From NCBI GenBank assembly GCA_038501195.1, contig JBBPUQ010000002.1:2728001-2792000 (forward strand): a stretch of DNA of 64,000 bases, written 5' to 3'. Below, one piece after another: positions 22,429-34,346 of the stretch (positions within the stretch are counted from its first letter, which is position 1; each line of letters starts with the position of its first letter). The translations under genes were made by a program, and so were the position numbers. The notes under the pieces were generated by a model. That model saw nothing but the letters and a program-made list of their open reading frames with translations. It did not search any database and was not told where the DNA came from. This DNA comes from Nemania diffusa. Its lineage: Eukaryota; Ascomycota; Sordariomycetes; Xylariales; Xylariaceae.

Positions 22429-24569
22429 TTATAAGGATACCCGGCCTCTGGGTCCCTTCTTGACGAGAACACCTTCAAGTTCCCGCACCATACCTCTGTA
22501 TGCATCGGCCTTGGCCTTGGCAACCTCCTTGGTCTTGCGGTCTTCTCTCATGCGAACAAGCCTTTCTTCTCTTGTTAGTATGCTTCTTGGTCGCGGCATG
22601 GAGACTGCTTCGAAGACTTCAGGCTCGACTAGTGAACCCGGACGTGTTGGTGTTGGTGGCGGGTCTCCGGTGAGCTTCCTCAAGGCATCCTCTACGCCCG
22701 GTTCATGTTCATCTGTGCTACTTTCGTCTCCAGCAATAGTTTGGCCACTCATTGTACTTGTCGGGGAAGCCATGAAGGATCCAATGGATGAAATTCGCTT
22801 CTCGTTTCTGTTGATACCAGATTGCAATGCCTTCTTCCCAGACTGCCAGGCCTCCGTGAGATCACGCAAGTCCTGTCCTATTGAGTCGTACTGGGCCATA
22901 AACAAGGGGCCCATTTCGGTGATATCATTCGCTTCGTTTAGTGCCTTACTAGACTCCTCCTGCAAAAGGTGTAACTTGGCCTGCACACTACGGATATTCA
23001 TAGTCATGGAACCGAGTCGTCGGATTTGATGCTGCCACCGATCATGGTTAGGTGACAATGGTGACTTTAAATCCTTAGGAAGCTGATTAATTTGATCTAT
23101 CGGATTGGTTAGCCAGGAAATGATTCAGCCAATATTTCGAGACTCACAGTCGTTATCGGCCAAGACATCCTTCAATCTTGTATATGCTTGCCTCGTCACA
23201 GCATTTAGTTCCTTGAACGCTTCTAGAACGGTTGTAAAACGTAGGCGGTCGGTATCCTTGCCCGAGGTATGCAGCGCAAGCAAGCCACTCAGAAAAACTT
23301 TGCGAATGTCGTGGAAAAGATATGCAGCATCTTTTAATGGCTGCAATTTCTCGCCGTTCTGGGCATCGCTGTTCGAAAATATGTGAAATCGTTCTACTAC
23401 ATCTGCAACGGTGAACTGGTATTGTGACTGTAGTTGGAGCAACTCGGTTTGCTCTGCGAACCCCCAGATCGTGAAGGCAGTTTGGTAATACGTCGATATG
23501 ACCTCCGTGAGGCTAGTTCGAACAGTATGCCTAAGCTGAAGACACTTAACATTCTGCCCGTTCTTCTCTAGTCGGCTGATAGGTGGTATGGGGGTACTCC
23601 TGCTTCTATTTTAGCTCCTTGCTCGCTCTTGGTTAGTTAGAGGCTTGTCCTTACAGTCGATATCCACGGGCCACCAGCTCCACTTCCATGATGAAGTTCA
23701 GCGCTGCACTATTGGCGCAGTCAAAATCGCGGGACAGAGCAAAGAAAGATGCAGACTCCACAAGGCCCTGTCGTTGGATGTTTCTTAGAATCTCCCTACG
23801 GACATAAGCTCTAACGATCTGAAGCAGAATGACTGTCAGACCAATTGAGACTAGCAGACGTTTCCATGTCGGCAAAAAACCGCCTAGCGAATACCAGCGA
23901 GCGAGCGAAGCCAAGCAAAAGCCGAAAACTGCTGCAGCCACGACACCCGACGTTGTGAGGCCATGGAAGTTCACGTCGTCTGGCGGCTGCGACACAGTAG
24001 GCTCTGTCAACGACTGGTAGCCGAACGTGAGGGGGTGGTCTAGTAGCTGGGACTGTACGATGGCGAGCCGAAGGCGCTCGAGAAATCCGATAGAGCGAGC
24101 ATGGTCGATAGAGGATGTTACTGTCTCCAGGAAAAACCGAAGCACCTCTAGCACGGGAGAGGCATGGTTCTGGATATCGTCGAAATCGATATGAGAGGGC
24201 AAACTGGGGAGATCGAGTTGCATTGGTTGAGCTAGCCTTTCCCTAAACTTTCTTCTGACTTTGGCTAGGCCTCGAGGCGCAAAGTCTTGGGGAGGCGTCG
24301 ACGGCGGCGAGGTGTCGCGTGCCCTGTCTTGCGGTTCCTGCCACTCCCACTCCTCCTCCCTCTCTCCCGTGGCTATTTGAGCACGAGTTAGCGCCTTGCG
24401 ACATATGGTTACCTCCATGTTTGTTTACAAGAAAAGCACAGTTATTTAAATATATATATAAAAACAAGGGGAAAAGGGGTACTACGGGCAGAGAGTAGCT
24501 ATGAGCGAGCGAGAACATACCCTCCAGATAGTTGCTCAGAGGCGAACCCTCATCGACGTGAGTCTCCAT
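22429..24569 (-). CDS. Vezatin/Inp2-like peroxisome-myosin receptor candidate (630 aa, 4 exons)
   Basis: Exons are 24569-24521, 24372-23655, 23605-23148 and 23096-22429, with introns of 148, 49, 51 and all frames consistent. Residues 1-17 read METHVDEGSPLSNYLEG, the usual type of start in fungal vezatin-domain proteins; the next ATG-containing frame inside intron 1 is not used. Two close hydrophobic segments (GVVAAAVFGFCLASLA and LLVSIGLTVILLQIV, about residues 175-230) suggest a membrane hairpin, followed by helical, coiled-coil-rich regions and a disordered Pro/Ser/Thr stretch near the C-terminus. In yeast, Inp2 couples peroxisomes to the class V myosin Myo2 for inheritance. The family call rests on overall layout, so the exact partner is inference. 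Confidence 0.7.
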
Positions 24570-25682
24570 ATACGTATAATCACACTGTTACACGACGGAT
24601 CGCATCCATCTGCGCCGGAGGTTTGTGGCAGCTCGCTTGATTTGACGTGGCGTTCAGGGAGAGCGTCGAGGTTGCAGCGACCGGACACCGGAGCAATACG
24701 AAGGATCGTTGAGAACTGACACCACGGCAACGTGGCGTAGGAGGAAAGGAGATCGGCCTACAGGTAAGGTACGGATACAGTGGCGTAGGCAGAGGGCAGA
24801 GAGGTAGTGCCCATATAACAGACTACGAGGCTAGAAAGGAGTGGGCTCGGACCGGAGACCCGGGTCGTAGCTTAAAGGAAGGACGTTCGTTGTAGCGGTA
24901 GGTACAGAATTAAGTAGCGTGCGGATGTTTCTGTTCATCCGAGCGTCGAGGCTGGCAACAAGGATATCACAGGGGACGCTGCATTGATGTAATGACCGAT
25001 GTCGTGAGGCCAACATGTGTATATATGTATGTACACTAATTGTACGGAGATTACCCCATACCCAGTACGCTAATTACCTTAGCTCACTTTCGGCGACTTT
25101 TAAGTTACTACAGAGTACACGCCGCACATACCTAGATGTCAAGAGAGACAGGCTGAATGGTGGTGATGGTAGTAGGTACGCAGTAGGCAGGTAGGTACTA
25201 GAAACACGGCCGGCGCCTATAATATGTGCTTGCTATCTCGTGATAGGTAGGTAAGTAGACACCTAAACACACCTACGTGAAGATACAGCCCCTGGCGCTG
25301 TCGCTTCAGGCATTATTGGCCCCGCTATAGCAAATTGAGGCCTTCCAGTGGATGGCCACTAGCTAATTGATCGGTTAAGCGCCCTGTTGCAGCCTCAAAA
25401 TTGTACCTAATTAGTCGCCTAAGTCTCTAAGAATAACTTACATATAGGTAGGTACCTACATATGTAGTAGGTACCAAGATTGGTGCGTCGTCCTGCCTTA
25501 CCTCATTCTAGATAGAATCTACCTTCTAGCTGCATGCAGCGTACACCACGTATAGAATACATACCCATACGAAGCTTTACGAACATCACACCCACTGCCC
25601 TCCCACCTATCCATGACCTACGAATAGAGAACGGCCTCATCGAATTCTACTGCCTTGTGTAATTAGAATTATTCGCACAGCC
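24570..25682. other. Divergent promoter region with TAGGTA tracts
   Basis: This 1.1-kb spacer lies between the divergent Inp2-like and EMC6 genes. TAGGTA/TACCTA words cluster at about 25170-25270 and 25440-25475. No coding sequence is supported. Confidence 0.5.
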
Positions 25683-26297
25683 ATGCCGACCGAAAGAGAG
25701 TTCCAGATTGCCCCGATTGTGCCAGACTCGGTCATGCATAATACAAAGGTGAATCCGCCTCTCTGTGTGTTCCTATCCTGGCCTACCAGGCTCGAATAAA
25801 TCCTCAATATAATGGCAAAAGCCATATCGAGTGTGCTTAGATAAGCCATAAAACCGCTCGCCGAGTTGCGAACTGGATAGGAGAATGTGATGAGAGGCGA
25901 ATATGAAGAGCGCTGTGCAGTGTGCTTCGTGCCCATATTCCACACATCATTCCTGTTTCATCAAGCCGAATTTCGACGCTAACGTTCCTGTTTTCTCTTC
26001 TCGCAGGCGCTATCGAACCTCCAGAACTTGACAGCCTCTATATTCGGTGCTGCGGCTGGAATCCTGGGCCTCGAGTCCTACAGCGGCTTCTTCTTCTACT
26101 TCGTCTTCAGCATCCTCACCGCTGCCCTCTTCTATACTATTCGTGTTGCGCCAACGTCGCTGAAAGCGGGCCACCCTATGCTCGATACAAGCCGGTACTT
26201 TAGGTCATCATTCGAATTTTGGACGGGCGGCTTGTTCGGTGGACTAGCGGGATATATATTGACTTGGACGTTATTTTATGGTTTGGTTCGAGCGTAA
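25683..26297 (+). CDS. EMC6: ER membrane protein complex subunit 6 (118 aa, 2 exons)
   Basis: Exons are 25683-25748 and 26007-26297; the 258-bp intron (GTGAAT..CTCGCAG) is long for this window but joins VMHNTK to ALSNLQNLTASIFG in frame. EMC6 is a small core subunit of the ER membrane complex, which inserts tail-anchored and multipass proteins into the ER. Three hydrophobic segments are visible: SIFGAAAGILGLESYSGF, FVFSILTAALFYTI, and the final GGLAGYILTWTLFYGLVRA. The GILGLESYSGF and TWTLFYGLVRA words are typical of fungal EMC6. Length is close to the usual 105-120 residues. Confidence 0.92.
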
Positions 26298-26501
26298 TAA
26301 TGAATAATGGGCCAGTTAAACGACCACGTTTAACGACTGAACCTAGGCGTTTTAGGGCATGGCAAAAACATTTGTGATCTTATCCTTAAACTATATCATC
26401 AAGGGTTGCAAACAAAACCGCGGCCTCGCTAAACCATGATCCCAAAAAACAATCAACCCAGCCGTACTTAGGCCGGGAAGCTTACACACCTAGCACATTG
26501 C

Positions 26502-29087
26502 TTATTCAACAACCTCAATAACTTTGCCTACGAATCCATCGAATCCTCCGGATTTATCTTTGAATCCCCCTTCAATCAAGACGACGCGAGAGCCAAGCTC
26601 AATCCATTCTCTATTCGACAAAAGCTCCAACGCGACATGGTATTCAGTATTATATAAGTCTAGGTCGGCCTCGGATTTTGTGCGTTCGAGTTCGACATGA
26701 TCGCTCATACTGAAAATGTCGTCATTATCTTCGCTTGCGACTCTTCGCGAATCAAACCGGGATCTTTGCCGTGTAATTCGTAACACCCGCACTGCCGCCC
26801 GCACCATGCCGATATACGCGTTGATTAGGCTCCCGACGGTGAGGGATTGTATATCTGGTGTCATGAAGGATGCTTTAAACCCGGTCGAAGCTTGAAGTGT
26901 CAGCCCTGTTTCAATCATGTGCCGACTAGGCATAGCCAAAACTTGGCCCTTACGAATCCTCGGTGCAATACTGCTTTGCTTCTCTGCCACTTCTTCAGCG
27001 TCGGGATGAAGTGTATCGAGTACCACTTGGATGGAGCCGGCCTGACCAGCCTCGATAGATTGTACTGGCAGTCGAAGTTCACGAATGTTAACGATTGTAG
27101 CATTTCGCCATTCGCCCTCAATCTTAGAAGCTGACAAAGCATTGCGTGCGCTCAGGCGTGCGTACTCTGCAGACAAGGGATGAGGTATAGACAAGCCATA
27201 GCCTAGAGAAGGATGGTCATTCGGTATCAGCAGTCCTGCATCCTCATCATCTGCCGGAAAGGGGCCGATAACTACTTTGTCCCCAATTGACAGTCGCCCA
27301 AAACGCAAATATCCGGTTACAACAGGGGCGCTCTCGTTGAATGTCTGGTCTAGCGTGCTCTGCGCGCGGCTGCGAGCCAACTCAAATACCTCGTCAATGT
27401 GGAACAGAGCCGTCGGCTGCTCAGGGTTGAGCGCCCGGGGAACAAAGTCTTGGGCAGTCGGCACAGGCGGCACTGGTAAGCTTGCCAGCAGCGCGTGCGT
27501 TAATCCTATGCCAGCCCCCGTAACAGCACTCGTGAGGAGAATTGGAACCACGGCCAACGAGTTACCAGCCCGAGCAATGGCATCGATGACTTCGGTTTGA
27601 ACTTTTGCCTGATCTTGTTTTGGCACCTCAGAGAGGTCCGCCGCCAGAGGTCCAGAACTCGTAATCAGTTTTGGTATCCGGCCTGTAGCTTTTACTTTCG
27701 TGAAGATATTATTTAGTTTTTCTTTTAGTAGAGTACGCTGTGCTTTTTCAATTTTTGTTATCAAAATGGCCAATGGGATTTCAAGCTTTAGACACAAGTC
27801 GAGATGCGCCGTAGCAAGATCCAATTCAGCAATACCGATACCCAAGGCCCCTTCTGCACCTGTCAAGGAGTGTGTACCAGTTGAGATAGTGTTTTCTTCG
27901 CTTGCCGCAATACAAAGAAAAGTCCAATGTGGGGCCCATCCAACCAAGGCTCGGAGAGTCGTCCGTTGATATCGAGGGTGTCCCGCTGAATCCAATAAAA
28001 AGACCAATCGGCCGTCCTGAGCGCGGTCATGAATATCAGGCCAAGCTTTGATATCCATGCAAGTGTAGTTGAAAATAGTCTGGCCTTCGTAGCCAACTAG
28101 CTCTTGGGCAACAGAACTAGTTCGCCCAGAAGCGACTTCATGACGGTGTCTTAGTAAATAACTCCTACTTCGGCCTCGGCCATCATCTAAGGTGCCATTC
28201 GCAAGTGTCCCTAGAAGAGTTGTCTTCCCCGAAGTAGTAGGCCCTATCAGTGAAACACGGAGTTGCTCTACAGTTGATGCTCCCCTGCGAGGAACACCAT
28301 TGGGCGCCAGGTTGTCATCCACTATGGCCTTACTCTGCCCGTCCAAGATCGGAACAATCAAGGCTTCTGCAACCCAGAGATCTTCGTGGCGAAGCTGAGA
28401 GTGCGGGTTTTCGGGGTCCTCGAGCCAATCAGCAGTGCCAACGGCTTTCATTCGTTGTACTTCCACTCTACAGCCTAAACTCGCAGCCATCACCTTCAAA
28501 GTCTTCATGCTTTCGTCCATCTCCTCTTTTATCAAACCGATGAAGGTACCGTCATCAGCAACTCCTATTTCGTATAAAGCTCCATTCGATTCCTCTAAGC
28601 CTGGTAGTAGTTGCCCGGGCTCTTGCAAGATGGCGAGTTCGGCATTGTCTTCCGGCAGTGTGGGTATGACGAGGTCTCCCCTTGCGGTCGCATGATCTGG
28701 CGAAGACTGTTTCAGTCGCCAGAGCAACTGTGTAGTCAGATGTTGTAGCCGATGTTGTCTGCTATGGTTGGAAGATGCAAGCGGGACGGCGAGCCCGGCC
28801 TCATTGGGCTTCCTATTTGCTCGAGACCTCTTGGAAGCAATGGCGGTGCTCATTGCCTTGAAAGGCCTTCGGGGGCGCAACAAAAGATGGAGCTTGTACT
28901 CAATCGGCCCATCCTGTGGCTCGGCCTCGAGTCTTTCGACCTCGGAGTCAGAGGTCTGCTCCGAGTCTGCGATTGCACCAGTAGATACACATCGCTCATT
29001 GCTGGGCCGTTTCCCAGAATCCTGGCCCGATCGCCACGGTGAACTGACCCGCGGGGGGTCGTAAGGAAAAGTGAAAACAGAGGCCAT
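26502..29087 (-). CDS. GTPBP1/2-like translational GTPase (861 aa, single exon)
   Basis: One uninterrupted frame. The ATG before ASVFTFPYDPPRVSS (29087) is chosen because the frame upstream has no earlier ATG. The GTPase core shows G1 GPTTSGKTTLLG (about residue 280), the GRTSSVAQELVG switch region typical of GTPBP1/GTPBP2, G3 as LDSAGHPRYQRTT (DxxGH), and G4 as ITKIEK (TKxE in place of NKxD). EF-Tu-like beta-barrel domains follow (GYLRFGRLSIGDKVVIGPF, then RKGQVLAMPS). Animal GTPBP1/2 are ribosome-associated factors in stalled-ribosome and mRNA-decay pathways. The N-terminal 250 residues are less conserved; Ser/Arg-rich and partly disordered. Confidence 0.85.
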   Translation of the reverse strand: MASVFTFPYDPPRVSSPWRSGQDSGKRPSNERCVSTGAIADSEQTSDSEVERLEAEPQDGPIEYKLHLLLRPRRPFKAMSTAIASKRSRANRKPNEAGLAVPLASSNHSRQHRLQHLTTQLLWRLKQSSPDHATARGDLVIPTLPEDNAELAILQEPGQLLPGLEESNGALYEIGVADDGTFIGLIKEEMDESMKTLKVMAASLGCRVEVQRMKAVGTADWLEDPENPHSQLRHEDLWVAEALIVPILDGQSKAIVDDNLAPNGVPRRGASTVEQLRVSLIGPTTSGKTTLLGTLANGTLDDGRGRSRSYLLRHRHEVASGRTSSVAQELVGYEGQTIFNYTCMDIKAWPDIHDRAQDGRLVFLLDSAGHPRYQRTTLRALVGWAPHWTFLCIAASEENTISTGTHSLTGAEGALGIGIAELDLATAHLDLCLKLEIPLAILITKIEKAQRTLLKEKLNNIFTKVKATGRIPKLITSSGPLAADLSEVPKQDQAKVQTEVIDAIARAGNSLAVVPILLTSAVTGAGIGLTHALLASLPVPPVPTAQDFVPRALNPEQPTALFHIDEVFELARSRAQSTLDQTFNESAPVVTGYLRFGRLSIGDKVVIGPFPADDEDAGLLIPNDHPSLGYGLSIPHPLSAEYARLSARNALSASKIEGEWRNATIVNIRELRLPVQSIEAGQAGSIQVVLDTLHPDAEEVAEKQSSIAPRIRKGQVLAMPSRHMIETGLTLQASTGFKASFMTPDIQSLTVGSLINAYIGMVRAAVRVLRITRQRSRFDSRRVASEDNDDIFSMSDHVELERTKSEADLDLYNTEYHVALELLSNREWIELGSRVVLIEGGFKDKSGGFDGFVGKVIEVVE

Positions 29088-30207
29088 AGCAAACTCGGGG
29101 GAGCTGTCCCACGAAAGGAGTCTCGAGGTGTATGGATGGCTAAGCAACAGGCTAGAGTTGCCGGTCCACTTTGTTGTCTCCCTGTGCGATAGCTTCAGAA
29201 GAAAATAGAGTCGAGTAGATACGAATTGAATGCCTTCCTTAAACTCGTGTTTTTATCTTTTTATACGCATCCCTGCTAATTTCATTATGATTGTATTAAC
29301 GCAAGCCATCCGCTGAGAATGTAAAATATGTTTTCGTATTATCATTTTCGGCAGTTTAATAAATATGGAGAAAATTGGCGAGATAGAGATGGATCAAAGA
29401 AGCATGCTCTTAATAGTAGACTTTTAGTGAAGCCATTTCGCGCTCATGGTGTGTGGATAACAAGGCTATTGTGGTGTCAGTGGTACAGATGGTGAGGTGA
29501 TAGAGGAGCATGTGTAGGAATATATACGGTATAAGTTGGTAGCCTGAGGTTGTGCAAGAGTCATATCTACAAAACATCGGATTGTTAAGGCGGTGTTGGC
29601 GGTCAGCCAATCACAGTTCTTTGTGAGGACGTCATGGGTTGATAATTGGGCAATCCTTACCCACATTGTCGTTCAGTTGGCAGCAGGGCCTAGATACGTG
29701 CATACCAACATCGTCCTGATTGCTTTTAAATTTTTAGACTGTTATTCAAATCGTCGGTGCCCAGCTGTCATGTCACTCTCTATGGTATTTTCTCACCCAT
29801 GATCCATAAAGGTCGTATCTAAGAGTTTGTCCCGATTGAAACTAATTGTCACTAAATAAATATGAAGGTATCTGCATCTTGACGTAAGGTACCTAGACCG
29901 ACAGTAGATACACCGCCTACCCGCCTAACCTGATGTAGGTACCTAAGTACCTGTGTCCCGCTGTCAGATGTTGCGGCTTAGAGTTAGAACTGACGAATCG
30001 ACCCCACCTTATCCGAACCCTGAACTCGCCCCCTGGTTCTAACATTAGGCCCCTCAAAACTACCAGTCTCCACCAACCTAAGACACCTCGACTGTCTCCC
30101 TATAACCAACGGACTCCCTACCTTTCACCAAATCATCGACTATTAACGACCATACAATCTCTCCCTAACGACGAGTCTATCAAATTAAATAACAAGACTT
30201 ACCAACA
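29088..30207. other. Intergenic
   Basis: This holds promoters of the GTPBP1-like gene (left) and the SNARE gene (right), with TAGGTA words around 29886-29955 and a pyrimidine-rich leader at 30040-30200. No coding sequence is supported. Confidence 0.5.
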
Positions 30208-32384
30208 ATGAAGAGGTTTCTAGGAAAGAAATCAAGCGACCGCGATGACGACCCTAATCGCAATGCATTATTCGGTTCGAAGGGTTCTTCTAAAGGGTCA
30301 CAATCTGAGAACCCTTATGCCCAGGCCTCTGCCGACCCGTACACAGAAGACAACACAAAATACGCCGGTTCGTTATCACTTATTCGCTCACTACTGGTCA
30401 CGGTAGCAGTTGCTAATTTGAAAATCCCAGGTATGACGCGATACCAGCAAGCCCGGCAAGGCATCGAAGATGGGTCTCGACCACAAGGCCTCAATCGTAA
30501 CGATAGCTCAGCCTCTTCAGCAACGGCTCCTCCACCCTACACTGATCAAGCTGCATCTACAGGCTATGGTAATAATCGTTATGGTGCAACCGGGGGATAT
30601 GCCAGCAACAACAAGTATGCGGGATCTAGTTATTCAAATGCCCCCCGACAAGGTGGGTATGGTGGCCTAGGTCGAACCGATAGTGCCAGTACTGTAAGGA
30701 AGCCATGATTCCCTTGGTAGATAAAACAGACCCCGATTTTCTAAGATGTCTCAGGACGCCAACCGCGACGCTCTTTTCTCCGGCGCTCGAGACCGGTACC
30801 AACAACAGGCGACGGCGACAGATAATAGTGGCAACGGCAGCGGCGGTTACAGTTCAAGTACCACTGCAAGTGACAGCAGAACTGGTGGCTATGGCCAACA
30901 GCAAGAATTGACCGAGGTAACCCCACTTCTAATGAAAAACGCAACATGCAAAGAGAAGGTTCTAATCCAAGTTGTAGGAAGAGCGTGAGGCAGCGGAATA
31001 CCGCAACTTGAAGGACCAGATTCACAAAACCACTCAAGATAGCCTATCCACCAATCAGAACTCCTTGCGTTACATGAACCAAGCTCTTGAAACTGGATTA
31101 GCCACGTACGCAAGGCTTGGCGGTTAGTAGAGCTATGATCTCAACGATGACGATTTAATAACTAATTCTTCGTTAGCGCAAAATGAGAGACTGCATCACA
31201 GTGAGTGGCCAGATCCATCCCACGACTTGCTTTCCTGGTCCCACAAGTCGTTATGAAGATTCACCCCGACTCCACATACACAGCCAGCTTCGAAGGGAGA
31301 TTATTTACTAACTTATAATAGCCGATCAACTCCTTGACACGGCGACAGAGAGTCACCGTACCGCAGAGGCCTCGTAAATATAACTTTAATCTAACTTTAA
31401 TTTTCATTTTAAATATAAACAGCTAATTTTATTTTATATATTAGCACCAAGAAGTTGAAATCGCTCAAGTTAGTTGGCAATCCAGAAACCTCCAGGGATT
31501 TTAATAGCTAACCATTGCGGAGTCGGAGTATGTTTGCTGTCCACGTTCATAGTCCATTCACAGCGAAGCGACGGACAGAAGAAGGTAGAGTGGAATGCAG
31601 TACTTTATTAACAGTGAACCATAAGCTAACGTGAAAACAGAGGAGGCAAGAATTCTACAACAAAATCAAAGCGACCGTGAAATACGTGAAGCAACAAGAA
31701 GAGACAAACGTACATACATCGCTAATAATCAGCCCTATGCTCTTTGGAATCATAGGTCAATAACAATGACTAACATGAAATTGTATAGTTGCTCAACACT
31801 CGCGAATGGAGAGGAACTTCGCAGGCTTCGACAACCCCGACATGCCCGCCACATCCTCATCAACCAATCGTGGAGACAGAAATAAGTATAGTGCGTATTC
31901 GTATCCAATGGGCGTTACATAATCATGACTACCCAATAAGTCAAGTTTATTGAGTGGTGCAATTTCTAACTTTTTGCAGTGCTGGAGGATGACTCTGATG
32001 AAGAGAGTAAAGCACAACTAGACGCCGCGAACGAGCAAATTGAGAGAGGTAAGTGAATATCAGGAGCAGAGAGCTGCATAGAAGTTCTTTCCTCCATAGT
32101 CTTATCTATCTCAACAACCCTATAAATTTTGCTCGCTTCAGTTACTAACTCGTCGGTTCTAAAGACCTAGAGCAAATGAGCATAGGTGTATCCAGGCTCA
32201 AGGCTGTCGGGAAGGCTATGGGTGATGAACTAGACCACGGCAACAAACTCATTGATCGGATCGGCGCGAAGGTATGTAGACGAAGCTGATCAATTGCGGA
32301 GACGTAGGCTAACTTTTGATATAGACGGATCCTCTCGACGACCAGATTAGAGTGACGAACGCCAGAATGAACCGTATTCGCTAA
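30208..32384 (+). CDS. SNAP-25/Sec9-like Qbc-SNARE paralogue (435 aa, 13 exons)
   Basis: Exons: 30208-30367, 30431-30693, 30746-30916, 30978-31122, 31177-31200, 31322-31373, 31445-31468, 31523-31584, 31641-31709, 31789-31890, 31980-32048, 32165-32271, 32325-32384. All twelve introns have GT..AG ends, the frame closes exactly, and each junction restores Sec9-like sequence (for example KKLKSLNRSMFAVHV and HSPFTAKRRTEE). Sec9 is the plasma-membrane t-SNARE light chain that pairs with syntaxin and synaptobrevin in exocytosis. The N-terminus is disordered and Gly/Tyr-rich. The Qb motif spans about 200-280 with its ionic-layer Gln at 248 (LGAQNERL). The Qc motif spans about 381-435 but has Gly406 (ELDHGNKLIDRI) where SNAP-25 has Gln. 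No transmembrane segment. A diverged second copy is more likely than the main Sec9. Confidence 0.83.
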
Positions 32385-33296
32385 AGTGGCATGCAATTGT
32401 CGCACAACTATCTAGCTACCAATCTAGATAAGCGCGGGTAAGGCCGGGCCTGCCTATTGAGTCGTGGGATGGGTGGGTTGTGTCCAATGGATAGACTAGT
32501 AACAATAATACAAGAATACAGTTCTTTTACGTGTTGCTACCTAGGTATGCTAGATTAAATCTCATACCATGGTAGTTTTTATCTTGTTTATCGTATATGC
32601 ATATATATATATACTCTCACCATGTACCCCTGAATTTGTGGCTTTCATATGCTAGGTATTTATTACTCTTTAAAGCTGTGAGTGTAATCTTGGCGATAGT
32701 CTCGAGCACTACTCTCAATGCTGACGGGGATACACTAGCTAGGTGATGTAGAACGACTGAAATTTGGTGTTACCTATGCGTATCTCTTATTTTCGTAAAC
32801 ACCAGCCCGGAGTAGAAGTATGTAAGGTTCTTAGCTGTTTGACAGTGAGAAGCTTTGGAGATGTTGCATATAGGTACCTATGTAGGTAGTTGTCAGTGAA
32901 GGGTTGCTTTAGTGGAGGTTCACATGATATACCTACAGTGCAGTATTAGGTACCTACCTACATACATGTAGTCTACGTACGGTAGACTCTTCTATTTCAA
33001 CCTTGATGTTTCTACGGGCATTCTTTTGTGTGCTATTTTTTAATATTATGTAAAATTTTCGAGATCATGTATGCAAAAGCTCCCGTGTTGACTAGGTAGT
33101 TTACATGGATACTGTCGAAATAGGTACCTGGAACTAACATGTGTACCTTATGTACCTAGCCTCTAGAGCAATCGACTATAAAGACAGTGTCAATTCAACC
33201 AATATGAGTCACGGTTACTGTGCTAAATCGAACCCCATTTTGGTGAGTCCGCCAACGGCTTGACTCCGACATATTTCAAGATATCAGTCACGTACA
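32385..33296. other. Intergenic with TAGGTA tracts
   Basis: AT-rich spacer with TAGGTA/TACCTA words at about 32870-32975 and 33120-33165. The right end is the promoter of the SDH assembly factor. No coding sequence is supported. Confidence 0.5.
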
Positions 33297-33829
33297 ATGA
33301 GAGTAACGTCGAGATTGCTAGCCGCAGCCATCTCAACCGGCAATGGCCTCAGGCCGGCGCCTTTAGCTATCCTCCCACCTATACCACTCTATAGACGGCT
33401 GCTAAGGGCGCATCGCAAATACTTACCTCCGGATATGCGCGTCCTAGGCGATCTGTACGTCAAATCTGAGTTCCGCCAGCACAAGGATATCGACAACCCG
33501 GCGCACCTAGTAAGTCCTAATATGGCGTGCGTTTATTCATTGACAGCCGCCACTAATTGCCACTACTCCAGATCGGCTTCCTCACAGAGTGGCAGCTCTA
33601 TGCTCAGACCATCGAGGGCGATTCCTGGAAAGGCGAGAAGCTCGATCCCGCAAAGGTCGAGAAGATGAGCGGTAAGTCTTTTTATATAGTTATTTGGTGA
33701 TTATGGCTTCCTGGATTTGTGTACGGCTGAGACGGAATACTTACTAGTTGCTTGATAGATCAACAAATAGGGCAGATGTATGAACTGATGCAGGCCATCA
33801 AGAAAAGCCACGAGGAAGAAGGTAACTAG
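33297..33829 (+). CDS. SDHAF3: Succinate dehydrogenase assembly factor 3 (127 aa, 3 exons)
   Basis: Exons are 33297-33509, 33572-33671 and 33759-33829; introns of 62 and 87 bp. The protein is an LYR-family factor (ACN9/Sdh7) of the mitochondrial matrix that protects the iron-sulfur subunit Sdh2 during complex II assembly. Visible are an N-terminal basic, Ala/Ser-rich targeting-like stretch ([13 protein letters not shown]), the LYR motif in [11 protein letters not shown], the [18 protein letters not shown] block, and [15 protein letters not shown]. Length is typical. SDH2 itself lies 12 kb away in this window. Confidence 0.93.
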
Positions 33830-34346
33830 CTCGTCTAGGATCCAAGTCTCTACAATTATTAGCAACCTCCCTCAAAGCTTGTAATATATGTCGATAGACA
33901 AGGCAGCCTTGCGAAGCTGTCGACAGCCAGGATACTAATGATTCCTGTTCATTGAACAAGATCAAATGAGAGCAAATGCCGGGTCATGAAACCCTGATAC
34001 CTATACCTCTACAAATATGAAGAGACTATGGTATCTATAGATAACTCAGTGCCTTTTGTAACAAGCACAGACTAGTTTGAATATTCAAAGAGTTGAAGTT
34101 CGTGTGTTGGATTCTTTACTTCTCAGCTTCTCAGCTATACTTGCTTATAAATTGTTGCTGTCCTTAACTGCCAGGTATTTAAGCTTCAAAGTTTCTCGAC
34201 AGTGTACACTATACAGTGCTATACACAGTGTACAAGCACGTGACTTCTGTTAGTTACCAACACACCTGATTGGGGACACAGTGTGGATTTCGCCAATTTT
34301 TTTTCTTCATCCCTAAACCAGACACCAGACTCACAATCACCACAAT
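33830..34346. other. Intergenic
   Basis: Short spacer between SDHAF3 and the helicase gene. Nothing beyond probable 3' and 5' untranslated sequence is seen. Confidence 0.5.
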
